From Mesorhizobium sp. B4-1-4 (GTDB lineage Bacteria > Pseudomonadota > Alphaproteobacteria > Rhizobiales > Rhizobiaceae): a DNA stretch of 64,000 nt. Under the pieces are notes generated by a model that worked only from the letters and a program-made list of their open reading frames with translations, made no database searches and had not been told where the DNA came from. Below, piece by piece: positions 9,661 to 20,496 of the stretch (positions are counted from its first letter, which is position 1; each line of letters starts with the position of its first letter). The DNA lies in the NCBI RefSeq assembly GCF_006439395.2, contig NZ_CP083950.1:5631001-5695000 (forward strand). The letters run 5' to 3'. Position numbers and translations under genes: made by a program.

Positions 9661-10019
9661 GGCGCGGCACGCTAGCAGATGTGATGGCCGGGTTTAATGC
9701 CGGGGCTTCGAAAAGCAGGGGAAGACTGCGTTGCCTATCGGTCGGCTCTGAGGCAACGGCCGGGCAGCAGCGAATCCGCCATATTCCCAATGGCTGTTCC
9801 CCGGGGCCGGAACCCTACGCACTGGGCAACCCTGCGCCAGCATGCCCTGAGATCGCGGCGTTCAGGACGACACAAGAACGGTCGTGACCAGCCTTGCACG
9901 CCTTGAAGCAGCTTTGCCGAGCTTGGCGGTTTACACGAGCCGGCGCGTGGTCTTAATTCGGAACCACACAAGCACCCGCTTCAAGGAGGTGCTGCACCGG
10001 CGAGGAAATCAAAAGCATC
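9661..10019. other. Intergenic region between mutS and the malic enzyme gene
   Basis: This 359-base divergent space must contain the start signals of mutS (leftward) and the malic enzyme (rightward). The only clear signal is an AAGGAGGTG at about 9983-9991, rather far from the ATG at 10020, with GAGGAA nearer to it. No conserved small ORF, RNA gene or repeat was recognised. Confidence 0.5.
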
Positions 10020-12299
<2,280 letters not shown>

Positions 12300-12306
12300 G
12301 AAACGC

Positions 12307-13002
12307 TCACCCCGCCGTAAACACCCGCGCTGCCTCGACAACCTCCTCGACTTGATCCTGCCGCAGCAGGTCGATCGGAATGCGGCCGTCGAGCTGCGTC
12401 GCCGGGCGCGTCAGCCACAGCCAGGCCAGCCTGGGATTGCCGATAAGGGACAGCACGTCGCTTATGCCCGCCACCGGCCTGCCGTCGACGAACTGCGCCA
12501 GCGGGAAGACGTGTTTGCGGCCGCCCTTGCGCAGGGCGATGACGTCGCCCCGCCGCTGCCAGCGGTGCAGGGTCGAGCGGGCGATGCGCAGGTTTTCCTC
12601 CAGATAGGTCGAACCGGCGACACGCCCGGCCCAGTCCTCGATCAGCATCGATTCGAGGTCGTCGGACTGGGGAGGAGGTGCTTCATCGGCCAACAAGCCC
12701 CTCGGCAGGTTTGTGGTTCCGGCGGTGCCGGCTTCGCTGCGGCGCGCGGCTTCCGCCGCCAGCGCGCGCACGAACTTCTGGGCAAGGCCGGGAAGGTCGG
12801 CATGGATGGTGTCGATGGCGCGCTGAAGTTTCGGCGACAGCAAGGTGACGGCCGACGCTATGCTGCCGGCGATCTTGCCGACCGAGACCACTGTGGATCG
12901 GTTTATCGCCTCGTCATAATGGGCCAGCGCCCGTTCGACGTCCTCCGCGACCATCTCCGCGAAGTCGTCCTGTCCGAGACCGTTTGTCTGAGATTTGTTC
13001 AT
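12307..13002 (-). CDS. MbcA/ParS/Xre antitoxin-type protein (DUF2384-like C-terminus) with internal helix-turn-helix
   Basis: 231 residues from the ATG at 13002; a longer ORF to 13089 lacks support. Residues about 130-190 look like a MerR/excisionase-type DNA-binding segment (YLEENLRIARSTLHRWQRRG, then GGRKHVFPLAQF). The last 55 residues (SDVLSLIGNPRLAWLWLTRP, then LDGRIPIDLL) fit the toxin-binding domain of the MbcA/ParS/Xre antitoxin family. Such antitoxins normally precede a RES-domain NAD-degrading toxin. No RES-type gene lies on either side: the neighbours are the convergent malic enzyme and, 258 bases away, a sugar kinase. It is therefore an orphan copy or a regulator derived from the antitoxin. 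Family call moderately sure; role unknown. Confidence 0.65.
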   Translation of the reverse strand: MNKSQTNGLGQDDFAEMVAEDVERALAHYDEAINRSTVVSVGKIAGSIASAVTLLSPKLQRAIDTIHADLPGLAQKFVRALAAEAARRSEAGTAGTTNLPRGLLADEAPPPQSDDLESMLIEDWAGRVAGSTYLEENLRIARSTLHRWQRRGDVIALRKGGRKHVFPLAQFVDGRPVAGISDVLSLIGNPRLAWLWLTRPATQLDGRIPIDLLRQDQVEEVVEAARVFTAG

Positions 13003-13259
13003 GCATCTGTCTTCTGGCCGCGTGCTCCTCCCCAAAGCCACGGCCGGTTGCTGAATTTCTAGTGTGGAAAACGGAGATCGCGGCGGCAACGAATCGCGCC
13101 CGACAGCCTGATGTCTTGCATCTTTGAGACCCCAACTGGCTGCGGACGTCCCGAAATGTCAGGCACGGGACGCTCGCAAGTTCGTGTAGGTGCGATATGT
13201 GACAACCGCGCGACGGTGAGAGCGGTTGCTTTTCCTCCTCCCGGAAGGAAGAGCCATTC

Positions 13260-14252
13260 CTACAGCAACCCAGCCTGTTCCGCCTCGCGGCGCAGATTCT
13301 GCCTTGGCCTTGGGCCGATCTGCTGGATCACCAATCCGGCCGCGAGCGAGCCGAGATCACCGCAAGTCTTGAGGTCGCGGCCTTGCGTGTAGCCATGCAG
13401 GAAACCGGCGGCATAGAGATCGCCGGCGCCAGTTGTGTCGACCAACTCCCTGATGGCGGTCGCCCGGATCACCACGGTCTCGTCGCCGCGCACGATGACC
13501 GAGCCTTTTTCAGACCGCGTCACGGCCGCGATCCTGCAGTCCTTGCGGATTTGCGCCAGCGCCGCGTCGAAGGACGTTGTCTGGTAGAGCGACTTGATTT
13601 CGTGACTATTGGCAAAGACGATGTCGACGGTGCCCGAGCGCATCAATTCGAGGAACTCGTCGCGGTAGCGGTCGACGCAGAACGAATCGGACAGCGTCAT
13701 CGACACTTCACGGCCCGCCGCGTGCGCCAGTCTCGCCGTCTGCCGGATCGCTTCCTTGGCGCGCGGCGGATCCCACAGATAGCCCTCGAAATAGGTGACC
13801 TTGGCGCCCGAAGCCTTGTCGGCCTCGACATCTTCGGGCCCGAGCTCGACGCAGGCTCCGAGATAGGTGTTCATCGAGCGTTCGCCGTCGGGGGTGACGA
13901 AGATCATCGAGCGCGCCGTCGGCGGCTCGCCCTCGAGCGGCTTGGTGTCGAAGGCGACGCCCTGCGCATGGATGTCGTGCGCATAGATTTCGCCCAGCGC
14001 GTCATTGGAAACCTTGCCGAAGAAGGCGGCTCGGCCGCCGAAGCTGGCAACGCCGGCCGCCGTGTTGCCGGCGCTGCCGCCGGAGGCCTCGATCGCCGGG
14101 CCCATGCGGCTGTAGAGCAGCTCGGCGCGGTGGGTGTCGATGAGGTTCATCGCGCCCTTGATGATGCCGTTGGTCTCGAGGAATTCCTCCTCGCATTGGG
14201 CGATGATGTCGACAATGGCATTGCCGATGCAAAGCACGTCATAATCCGGCAT
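13260..14252 (-). CDS. Adenosine kinase-like PfkB family carbohydrate kinase
   Basis: 330 residues from the ATG at 14252 (MPDYDVLCIGNAIVDI), which is where family members begin; the ORF extends further upstream without similarity. PfkB features are the N-terminal GNAIVDI, the substrate-binding ASGGSAGNTAAGVASFGG and the catalytic DTTGAGDLYAAGFLHG, with Asp as general base. The full pattern, including LGACVELGPEDV, matches proteins called adenosine kinase in rhizobia, which salvage adenosine to AMP. Other nucleoside or sugar substrates remain possible. Divergent from an EamA transporter gene. Confidence 0.88.
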   Translation of the reverse strand: MPDYDVLCIGNAIVDIIAQCEEEFLETNGIIKGAMNLIDTHRAELLYSRMGPAIEASGGSAGNTAAGVASFGGRAAFFGKVSNDALGEIYAHDIHAQGVAFDTKPLEGEPPTARSMIFVTPDGERSMNTYLGACVELGPEDVEADKASGAKVTYFEGYLWDPPRAKEAIRQTARLAHAAGREVSMTLSDSFCVDRYRDEFLELMRSGTVDIVFANSHEIKSLYQTTSFDAALAQIRKDCRIAAVTRSEKGSVIVRGDETVVIRATAIRELVDTTGAGDLYAAGFLHGYTQGRDLKTCGDLGSLAAGLVIQQIGPRPRQNLRREAEQAGLL

Positions 14253-14306
14253 CAATGTCTCCGCCAAAAACCGAGCCGGCTTCTTGCCACGCCCGCGCGG
14301 GTCTAC

Positions 14307-14340
14307 AGCATGACCCCGAAAATTGGCAACCGATTTTCCG
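14307..14340. repeat. Small palindromic repeat (AGCATGACCCCGAAAA type)
   Basis: AGCATGACCCCGAAAATTGG followed by CAACCGATTTTCCG. It resembles the dispersed rhizobial element that begins GCATGATCCCGAAAAGTGG; related copies are at 40394-40430 and 50271-50312 in this window. The core can pair (CGAAAAT with ATTTTCCG). It sits in the divergent space between the kinase and EamA genes. Confidence 0.6.
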
Positions 14341-14525
14341 TCGTTGCCGGCGTGGCGGCGATGACCGTTCCCTGTCGACAAGGCGTAAAGCTGTGGTCCT
14401 TGCAAATTGGGGTCCACGTGGTGCGCGTCAACAGCCAGGCGCTACGACAATTCGACCGTGGCCGAAGCACTTCTTCGCGGCGTTGGCTAGAACAAGTCCG
14501 ATTGCACCCCGAAGGCGACAAGTCC

Positions 14526-15428
14526 ATGTCCGCAAAAAACGATACGACAACCGACCTGGCGTTGCTCGGCCTGTTGGCGGTGCTGTGGGGCGCCTCCTAC
14601 ACCTTCATCAAGATCGGCGTCCAAACGATCCCGCCGGTCACCTTCATTGCCGCCCGCACCTTGATTGCCGGCGGCATCCTGTTCGCCATCATCCGCTGGC
14701 GCGGGCTCGCCATGCCGAGCGATGCGGCCACGTGGCGTCGCTTTGCCTTCCAGGCCTGCCTCAACAGCGTGATCCCTTTCACGCTCATCGCGGCCGCCGA
14801 GCGCTCGGTCGACGCCGGCCTCGCCACCATCCTCAATGCGACTTCGCCGATCTTCACCTTCCTGCTGACCGCGCTGATCACCCGCCATGAGCCGGTTACG
14901 GTGCGCAAGCTGATCGGTGTCGGCGCCGGCATTGCCGGCATCTGCCTCATCGTCGGCACCGAGGCGCTGGGCGGCCTCGGTCACGAGCTGTGGGCGCAGG
15001 TCGCCATCGTCGTGGCAACAATCTGCTACGCCGGTGCCGCGATCTTCGGCCGTGGCTTCAAGGGCCTTGATCCGATGCTGCCGGCTGCGGGCTCGATGCT
15101 CTGCGGCGCGGTCATGCTGGTGCCGCTCAGCCTGGTGGTCGACCAGCCATGGACGCTGACCCCCTCGACAGCGTCGATCCTGGCCCTGCTGGGTCTGTCG
15201 GTGTTCTCGACGGCGCTGGCTTTCGTCATCTATTTCCGCCTCATCCATACGCTGGGCTCGGTCGGCACGACGTCACAGGCCTATCTGCGCGTGCCGATCG
15301 GGGTCGGCATCGGCGCCGTCTTCCTCGGCGAAAGCCTGGGGCCAACCGCCTGGGCTGGAATGGCCTTCGTCGTCGCCGGCGTCGCGGCCATGACCATACC
15401 GGTCCGCAAGCCGGCTTTCGCGCGGTAG
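14526..15428 (+). CDS. EamA/DMT-family transporter
   Basis: 300 residues of mostly hydrophobic sequence forming about ten transmembrane helices, in two EamA repeats (roughly 10-145 and 160-295), as in drug/metabolite transporters. The start at 14526 (MSAKNDTTTDLALLGLLAVL) is followed directly by the first helix, and the signature LWGASYTFIKIG is at residues 20-31. Located in the inner membrane. The substrate is not predictable; relatives export amino acids or metabolites. Divergent from the adenosine-kinase-like gene. Confidence 0.9.
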   Translation: MSAKNDTTTDLALLGLLAVLWGASYTFIKIGVQTIPPVTFIAARTLIAGGILFAIIRWRGLAMPSDAATWRRFAFQACLNSVIPFTLIAAAERSVDAGLATILNATSPIFTFLLTALITRHEPVTVRKLIGVGAGIAGICLIVGTEALGGLGHELWAQVAIVVATICYAGAAIFGRGFKGLDPMLPAAGSMLCGAVMLVPLSLVVDQPWTLTPSTASILALLGLSVFSTALAFVIYFRLIHTLGSVGTTSQAYLRVPIGVGIGAVFLGESLGPTAWAGMAFVVAGVAAMTIPVRKPAFAR

Positions 15429-15574
15429 AAATAATTCCAGGAAGTGTGAAGCGGTTTTCGATCCGCGATCGCATCAACCAGAAAATCATACGCGCTTGTG
15501 CTCGCGACCCGCCTTGCCTATCTCGGAAGGCGTCCGCCTTCCGGCGGTGTCCGCCTTACCTGGGGTGAAGCACG

Positions 15575-16282
15575 GTGATTTTCGACGCTGCCCGCACTGC
15601 GGCCTTGGAACTGTTTTCGCCTCCCTTCCGTGCCGTGTTCATCAAGACGCTTGGCCTGACCCTGCTGGCGCTGGTTGCCCTGTGGTTCGGCCTGACCAGC
15701 CTTGTCGAGTGGCTGGCCCTGCCATGGCTTCACACGCTGTTGCCCGGCGTGCCGTCCTGGGCCGGCTGGCTCGGCGGCATCATTGCGGCAATAGCGCTTG
15801 CTTTCGGCATGGCGCTGCTCGTTGCGCCGGTGACGGCCGCGGTCGCCGGCCTGTTCCTCGACGATGTCGCCGAGGTGGTCGAGCGCACCGACTATCCCCG
15901 CGATCCGGTTGGGCGCGCCATGCCGGCGCTGCGTTCGCTGGTGCTGGCGATAAAATTCCTAGGTGTCGTCATTCTGGGCAACATCGTCGCCTTGCTGCTT
16001 CTATTGGTGCCAGGCATCAACATCGCCGCGTTCTTCGTCGTCAACGGCTATCTGCTCGGCCGCGAGTTCTTCGAATTCGCCGCCATGCGCTTCCGCCCCG
16101 AGGAAGAGGCCAGGGCCTTGCGCGGGCGCTATGCCGGCACGGTGTTCGTCGCCGGCCTGATCATATCGGCCTGTCTTGCCGTGCCGCTGCTCAACCTTGT
16201 GACGCCGCTCTTCGCCGCCGCGATGATGGTGCATCTGCACAAGGCAATCTCGGCAAGGGAAACGGCCCGGTCCCGCGGCTGA
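15575..16282 (+). CDS. EI24/CysZ-like (DUF540) integral membrane protein
   Basis: 235 residues with four or more membrane spans (about 25-55, 65-95, 135-165, 185-215). The pattern, including LFLDDVAEVVER and NGYLLGREFFEFAAMR, matches the EI24/CysZ family. E. coli CysZ is a sulfate permease, but rhizobial members are mostly uncharacterised, so sulfate transport is only a possibility. The start is GTG at 15575, preceded by GGGGTGA at a suitable distance. It follows the EamA gene by 146 bases in the same direction. No sulfur-assimilation gene is nearby. Confidence 0.82.
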   Translation: MIFDAARTAALELFSPPFRAVFIKTLGLTLLALVALWFGLTSLVEWLALPWLHTLLPGVPSWAGWLGGIIAAIALAFGMALLVAPVTAAVAGLFLDDVAEVVERTDYPRDPVGRAMPALRSLVLAIKFLGVVILGNIVALLLLLVPGINIAAFFVVNGYLLGREFFEFAAMRFRPEEEARALRGRYAGTVFVAGLIISACLAVPLLNLVTPLFAAAMMVHLHKAISARETARSRG

Positions 16283-16291
16283 GCGGTTCCT

Positions 16292-17290
16292 TCACCGCAA
16301 CAGGAAGCCGCGTCCCAACTCGTCGTCGGGTTCCACGATGTATTCGGTTCGCCCGGAATAATAGGCGCGGCCGCCGACGCGCGCGATGATCGCCTCGTGC
16401 GGACCGGCCTGCGCCGTCCTCGCCACAGCTCCGGAAAAGCGCGAGCCGGCGATGCTCTCGAAAGTGCGCGTCTGCCCGATGGCAATCTGGCCCTTGACGT
16501 GCATGGCCGCCAGCCGGGCGGTGACGCCGGAGCCGGTCGGCGAACGGTCGACCTCGGCTTCGGCGAAGACGCAGATGTTTTTCGTCACCTCGCCGGAAAA
16601 GGCGTCCTTTCCATCCGTCAAAATGGTGCCGTAGAGAAAGGCAAGATCGGCGTGGTCGGGATGCGACAGCCGGAAATCCGCTTCCAGCCTGTCCGTCAAA
16701 GCCGTCGCCGCGTCGACGAAATCGCGCACCCGGTTGCGGCCGAACTCAAGGCCGAACTGGTGGCAGTCCGCCAGCGCGTAGAAAGCGCCGCCATAGGCGA
16801 CGTCGAAACCGATCGCGCCATAGCCCGCCAATTCGATCCGTTGGTCACGGGCAAACAGGAAGGCCGGCACGCTTTCGAACGACACCGCGCCGGCCCTGCC
16901 GTCCTGGACTTCGACCGAGGCTACCACCAAACCGCACGGCGCCTCGATGTTGACCGTCGTGATTGGCTCCTGTTTCACCACCAGGCCTTCGTCGATCGCA
17001 TAGCGGCCGAGCGCGACGATGGCGTGGCCGCACATGGTCGAATAGCCTTCATTATGCATGAACAGCACGGCAAGGTCGGCGCCGGGCAAGTCGGGTTCGA
17101 CCAGCAAGGCGCCATACATGTCGTAGTGGCCGCGCGGCTCGAAGATCAGCAGCTTGCGCAGATGATCGAGATGGTCGCGCACATAGGCGCGCTTTTCCAG
17201 GATGGTGCCCTTCGGGATCTCCGGATAGCCGCCGGTGACGATCCTGAGCGGCTCGCCGCCCGTATGCATGTCGACGACGGTAAGGGTCAT
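16292..17290 (-). CDS. Proline racemase family enzyme, probably trans-3-hydroxy-L-proline dehydratase
   Basis: 332 residues from the ATG at 17290 (MTLTVVDMHTGGEPLRIV). The fold family includes proline racemase, 4-hydroxyproline epimerase and trans-3-hydroxyproline dehydratase. Racemases and epimerases use two Cys; here the first is present (Cys87 in MCGHAIV) but the second position is Thr252 in DRSPTGSGVTA. Cys/Thr is the signature of the dehydratase (EC 4.2.1.77), which yields pyrroline-2-carboxylate. It is the downstream gene of a pair with the PEP mutase-like gene, 13 bases apart. The pyrroline reductase expected to follow was not found in the window. Confidence 0.85.
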   Translation of the reverse strand: MTLTVVDMHTGGEPLRIVTGGYPEIPKGTILEKRAYVRDHLDHLRKLLIFEPRGHYDMYGALLVEPDLPGADLAVLFMHNEGYSTMCGHAIVALGRYAIDEGLVVKQEPITTVNIEAPCGLVVASVEVQDGRAGAVSFESVPAFLFARDQRIELAGYGAIGFDVAYGGAFYALADCHQFGLEFGRNRVRDFVDAATALTDRLEADFRLSHPDHADLAFLYGTILTDGKDAFSGEVTKNICVFAEAEVDRSPTGSGVTARLAAMHVKGQIAIGQTRTFESIAGSRFSGAVARTAQAGPHEAIIARVGGRAYYSGRTEYIVEPDDELGRGFLLR

Positions 17291-17303
17291 GTGACGGCTC
17301 TTT

Positions 17304-18107
17304 TCAGTCCGAGGATTTGCCGAACAGCGCCTGCAACTTGCCGAACGGCATGGCGGCGCGGGTGAAGCCGAACGTGCCGTCCTGCAGGATCTCGCGGGCC
17401 GCCGTCTCCAGCATGCCATAAGCGAAATTGGTCAGCCACGGGCCGAGCGAAATGCGTTTTGCCCCTGCCATGGCGAGATCGGCGGTGGTGAAGCCGGGCC
17501 TCGCCATGACGTTGACCGGCTTGCTGACCGCCGAGCACAAGGTCCGCACCATCTCGACGTCGCCGATGCCTGGCGCGTAGAGCACATCGGCGCCGGCCTT
17601 CTCGAAGGCCTGCAGCCGCTTGATGGTGTCGTCGAGGTCGGACTTGCCCCACAAAAAGTTCTCGGCGCGCGCCGTGAACACGAAATCGCGCTTCAGCGCG
17701 CGTGCCGCCTCCACCGCCGCCGCGACGCGCTCGACCGCGTGGGCAAAATCATAGATCGGCTTGTCGGGATCGCCTGTGTGATCCTCGATCGAACAGCCAG
17801 CAAGGCCGGCCGCTTCGGCCGCGAAGATGGTTTCAGCGGCCTGCTCGGCGCTGTCGCCCTTGCCTCTCTCGAGATCGGCCGAGACCGGCAGGCTGGTTGC
17901 CGCCGTCACCTCGCGGCAATGATGGATCATCTGATCGAAGGTCACGGCGCCATCCGGCAGGCCGCGCGAAAACGCAAAGCCGGCGCTGGTCGTCGCCAAA
18001 GCCTTGAAACCGAAGGAGCCAAGCAGCTTCGTCGTGCCGACATCCCAAGGATTGGGCATGACGAAGGTCGTGGCATGCAGGTCGCGAAAAATCTTGCCCT
18101 TGTCCAT
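17304..18107 (-). CDS. Isocitrate lyase / phosphoenolpyruvate mutase family protein
   Basis: 267 residues, a typical length for the TIM-barrel PEP mutase/isocitrate lyase superfamily acting on C-C or C-P bonds of small oxoacids. Conserved pieces are FVMPNPWDVGTTKLLGS, ATTSAGFAFSRGLPDG, the metal-binding SADLERGKG, GCSIEDHTG and FTARAENFLWG. The isocitrate lyase Cys motif (KKCGH) is absent, so it is not a true isocitrate lyase; 2-methylisocitrate lyase-like or oxaloacetase-like activity is possible. First gene of a probable two-gene operon with the hydroxyproline dehydratase-type gene. Confidence 0.87.
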   Translation of the reverse strand: MDKGKIFRDLHATTFVMPNPWDVGTTKLLGSFGFKALATTSAGFAFSRGLPDGAVTFDQMIHHCREVTAATSLPVSADLERGKGDSAEQAAETIFAAEAAGLAGCSIEDHTGDPDKPIYDFAHAVERVAAAVEAARALKRDFVFTARAENFLWGKSDLDDTIKRLQAFEKAGADVLYAPGIGDVEMVRTLCSAVSKPVNVMARPGFTTADLAMAGAKRISLGPWLTNFAYGMLETAAREILQDGTFGFTRAAMPFGKLQALFGKSSD

Positions 18108-18407
18108 GGTGGTTCCCTCATCGCGTGCTGTTTGGTGAAGCGGATTTTATCTTGCCCTCTTTGCCCGGGCAAACGAATGCGGTTGGTTCAGAAGCGTTTG
18201 GCGTTCTCTGCTGACAAATGTTCGAACGCGTCGGAATCCTTGACGTAATGTGCTGTCTTCTGTCCCAGTGGCGGATGACCGAAATGTCGTGTGGCGACGC
18301 CTCGCGCGCTGCCTCGGAGATCGTTGACATCACGGCTCGGGGTGTCGGGCGCATGGAACGTAGCATAGCGCCCCAACACGTCCGGTCCGCCCGTCAGATC
18401 GGATAAA
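18108..18407. other. Intergenic region with no recognised feature
   Basis: These 300 bases separate the start of the PEP mutase-like gene from the end of the HAD phosphatase gene (both leftward) and should hold the promoter of the former. No repeat, palindrome or convincing small gene was seen. Confidence 0.5.
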
Positions 18408-19067
18408 TCAGTGGATCGGCACCAATCCGGCAAGTTCGCGCATGTCGTCGAACAGGATGCCGCCGGCCTGGATCAGGCCGTCGCGGTCGGAATAGGGGTC
18501 GCCGTGATAGGAAAACACCCGCATGCCCGCGGCAATGCCTGCCTGCGTGCCGGCGACGCTGTCTTCGATGACGATGCAATCGGCAGGCGCAAAGCCCAGG
18601 GTGTTGGCCGCATGCAGGAACAGGTCCGGGAACGGTTTGCCGCGCCCGACCATGGTGGCGCTGAACATCGCATGTTCGAACAGTGGCAAGAGCCCGGTCT
18701 GGCCAAGCGTGACATGCATCTTCGAGATCCTGGCCGATGTGGCCACGCAATAGGCGATGCCGGCCGCGCGCACCGCCTCGACAAACTCCCGGACATAGGG
18801 GATCGCCTCGACGCCATGGGCGAACAGATCAGGCAGGCCGGCATTCCAGCGCTCGACGAAATCGGCGCCAAGCCTGACCTCTGTCTGCTCTTCGATCTCC
18901 TTCTGCACCGAGACCATGCTGCGGCCGGAAAAATTCTTGCGGCAATATTCGAAGCTTGTCGGATAGCCGGCGGCAACGAGCCATTCGGCGAGGCGTCGGT
19001 TGGCAAGGTTCTCGGTGTCGACGAGGATGCCGTCGCAGTCGAAAATAACAAGTTTAGGAAAGGACAT
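18408..19067 (-). CDS. HAD-superfamily hydrolase (phosphoglycolate phosphatase / beta-phosphoglucomutase-like)
   Basis: 219 residues with HAD motif I FDCDGILVDTE (Asp nucleophile at residues 9-11), motif II ATSARI, motif III Lys in RGKPFPDLFLHAA, and motif IV VIEDSVAGTQAG. The helical cap between motifs I and II places it in subfamily I, whose members dephosphorylate small sugar phosphates; the exact substrate is unknown. Its ATG overlaps the dut stop by one base (TAATG), so translation is probably coupled. Confidence 0.92.
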   Translation of the reverse strand: MSFPKLVIFDCDGILVDTENLANRRLAEWLVAAGYPTSFEYCRKNFSGRSMVSVQKEIEEQTEVRLGADFVERWNAGLPDLFAHGVEAIPYVREFVEAVRAAGIAYCVATSARISKMHVTLGQTGLLPLFEHAMFSATMVGRGKPFPDLFLHAANTLGFAPADCIVIEDSVAGTQAGIAAGMRVFSYHGDPYSDRDGLIQAGGILFDDMRELAGLVPIH

Positions 19068-19552
19068 TAGGCGGTGCCGGTTGATCCGAACCCGCCCGCG
19101 CCACGCGCCGTGCCGCCCGCCAGGGAACGCTCTTCAACGGCCACTTGAGTCACTGGCGCGAAAACGATCTGCGCGATGCGCATGCCGCGCGTCACGGCGA
19201 AATCCTCGTCGCCGAGATTAATCAAGAGCACCTTCACCTCGCCGCGATAGTCGCTGTCGACCGTGCCAGGCGAATTGAGGACGGTGAGGCCGTGTTTGAA
19301 GGCAAGGCCGGAGCGAGGCCGGACCTGGCCTTCCATGCCTTCGGGAATTTCCAGGATCAGCCCGGTCGGCACCAAGGCGCGTTTTCCCGGCAGGATCAGC
19401 AGCGGCCGGTCATCCGGCACGGCCGCACGCAGATCCATGCCGGCGGCGCCGGTGCTTTCATAGGCGGGAAGCGGTAGTCCTTCACCATGCGGCAACCTGA
19501 CGAAGCCGACAGTCGGACCGATGACGGAGGGAGTTTGGAGAGCTGCGCGCAT
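19067..19552 (-). CDS. dut: Deoxyuridine 5'-triphosphate nucleotidohydrolase (dUTPase)
   Basis: Hydrolyses dUTP to dUMP and PPi, keeping uracil out of DNA and supplying thymidylate synthesis. 161 residues, standard for the trimeric family. The five motifs are visible: AGMDLRA (1), RPRSGLA (2), GTVDSDYRGEVKVLLIN (3), RGMRIAQIVFAPV (4) and the C-terminal RGAGGFGSTG (5). Start codons just before or at residue 1 are uncertain by a few residues. Coupled to the downstream HAD gene by a one-base overlap. Confidence 0.96.
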   Translation of the reverse strand: MRAALQTPSVIGPTVGFVRLPHGEGLPLPAYESTGAAGMDLRAAVPDDRPLLILPGKRALVPTGLILEIPEGMEGQVRPRSGLAFKHGLTVLNSPGTVDSDYRGEVKVLLINLGDEDFAVTRGMRIAQIVFAPVTQVAVEERSLAGGTARGAGGFGSTGTA

Positions 19553-19648
19553 AAAATCGATCCTATCGGCGCGAATGCCGATTCGGTCAATTCGCGTGCA
19601 AGAGTATCAACGTCTTTCTTTCGGGCATCACTATGGCCGGAGCGCAGC

Positions 19649-20119
19649 TCAGCGCACTTCCATCGGAACCACCGTCGTCTCCTTGATCTCCTCCATGACG
19701 AAGGAGGCGGACACGTCGGACAGCGCCACCTTGGCGATCAGCCGCTGGTATAGCCGGTCATAAGCCTTCACGTCGGCGACACGGGCGCGCAAGACATAGT
19801 CGAGGTCGCCGGACATGCGGTAGACGCCGATGATCTCGGGTAAGCCCGTCATCGCCGCGCGGAATTTCTGCAACCAGCCGGGATCATGGTTCGATGTGCG
19901 GATCAGGATGAACACCGACAGGCCAAGCCCGAGCTTGTCGGCATCGACAAGCGCCACGCGGCCGGTGATGACGCCATCCTCCTCCAGGCGCCTGACGCGC
20001 CGCCAGCAGGCATTGCGCGACAAGGCCACCCGTTCCGACAGCTGGTCGACCGACAACGTGCCGTCGCGTTGCAATTCGGCAAGCAATTTTCGGTCGATTT
20101 CGTCGATTTCGAGCGCCAT
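19649..20119 (-). CDS. Lrp/AsnC family transcriptional regulator
   Basis: 156 residues from the ATG at 20119 (MALEIDEIDRKLLAELQRDG); an ATG six codons earlier at 20137 is equally possible. The N-terminal winged HTH (DQLSERVALSRNACWRRVRR, then LEEDGVITG) is followed by the RAM/AsnC effector domain (about 65-150: VFILIRTSNHDPGWLQKF, GDLDYVLRARVADVKAYD). It is divergent from the DUF6356 and glutamine amidotransferase genes, which it may control together with itself. Confidence 0.92.
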   Translation of the reverse strand: MALEIDEIDRKLLAELQRDGTLSVDQLSERVALSRNACWRRVRRLEEDGVITGRVALVDADKLGLGLSVFILIRTSNHDPGWLQKFRAAMTGLPEIIGVYRMSGDLDYVLRARVADVKAYDRLYQRLIAKVALSDVSASFVMEEIKETTVVPMEVR

Positions 20120-20144
20120 GTGGGATGTTTGTCCCATGAGATGT

Positions 20145-20164
20145 CAAAATACAAGGACATTTTG
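20145..20164. promoter_or_regulatory. Candidate Lrp/AsnC operator
   Basis: CAAAAT (20145-20150), eight bases, then ATTTTG (20159-20164): a perfect 6-bp inverted repeat in the short divergent space between the Lrp-type gene and DUF6356. AT-rich dyads of this form are usual Lrp-family targets. Inference from position and symmetry only. Confidence 0.4.
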
Positions 20165-20232
20165 GGACCGATGAACCAGCAAAGCGTGCCAGGATACTCA
20201 ACATAAGAACTCAAGCGCTGAAGGGGACCAGC

Positions 20233-20481
20233 ATGCCGGTAGCAAGCATTTTCACCTCTCATCCGGCCAAGGTCGGCGAAACCTATTTCAGCCATATGGC
20301 CTTCGCCGCCTGGTTCTCCTCGCGTCTGCTGATGGCGGCGGGCGCCGCGCTCGTTCACGCTTTCTTGCCATTTCTGTTCGAGACTACCGCCAGCCGAATC
20401 GTCCGCCAGCTTTACGAGCGGACGCACAACAGGGGCACACACGCGACCAAGGAGCCCGCGGCTCTTCCCGATCGCGCCTAG
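20233..20481 (+). CDS. DUF6356 family protein
   Basis: 82 residues. The segment SIFTSHPAKVGETYFSHMAF, followed by a hydrophobic stretch (about 27-52) containing ALVHAFLPFLFETTASR, matches a small alphaproteobacterial family numbered DUF6356, of unknown function. One or two membrane-associated helices are likely. It is 15 bases upstream of the glutamine amidotransferase gene and probably co-transcribed with it. AAGGGGA shortly before the ATG supports the start. Confidence 0.75.
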   Translation: MPVASIFTSHPAKVGETYFSHMAFAAWFSSRLLMAAGAALVHAFLPFLFETTASRIVRQLYERTHNRGTHATKEPAALPDRA

Positions 20482-20496
20482 AGGACGACGGAAGCG

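Noticed and set aside
17304..18107. True isocitrate lyase or 2-methylisocitrate lyase (prpB)
   Set aside because: The isocitrate lyase KKCGH motif is missing and no methylcitrate-cycle neighbour is present; kept as a general superfamily call.
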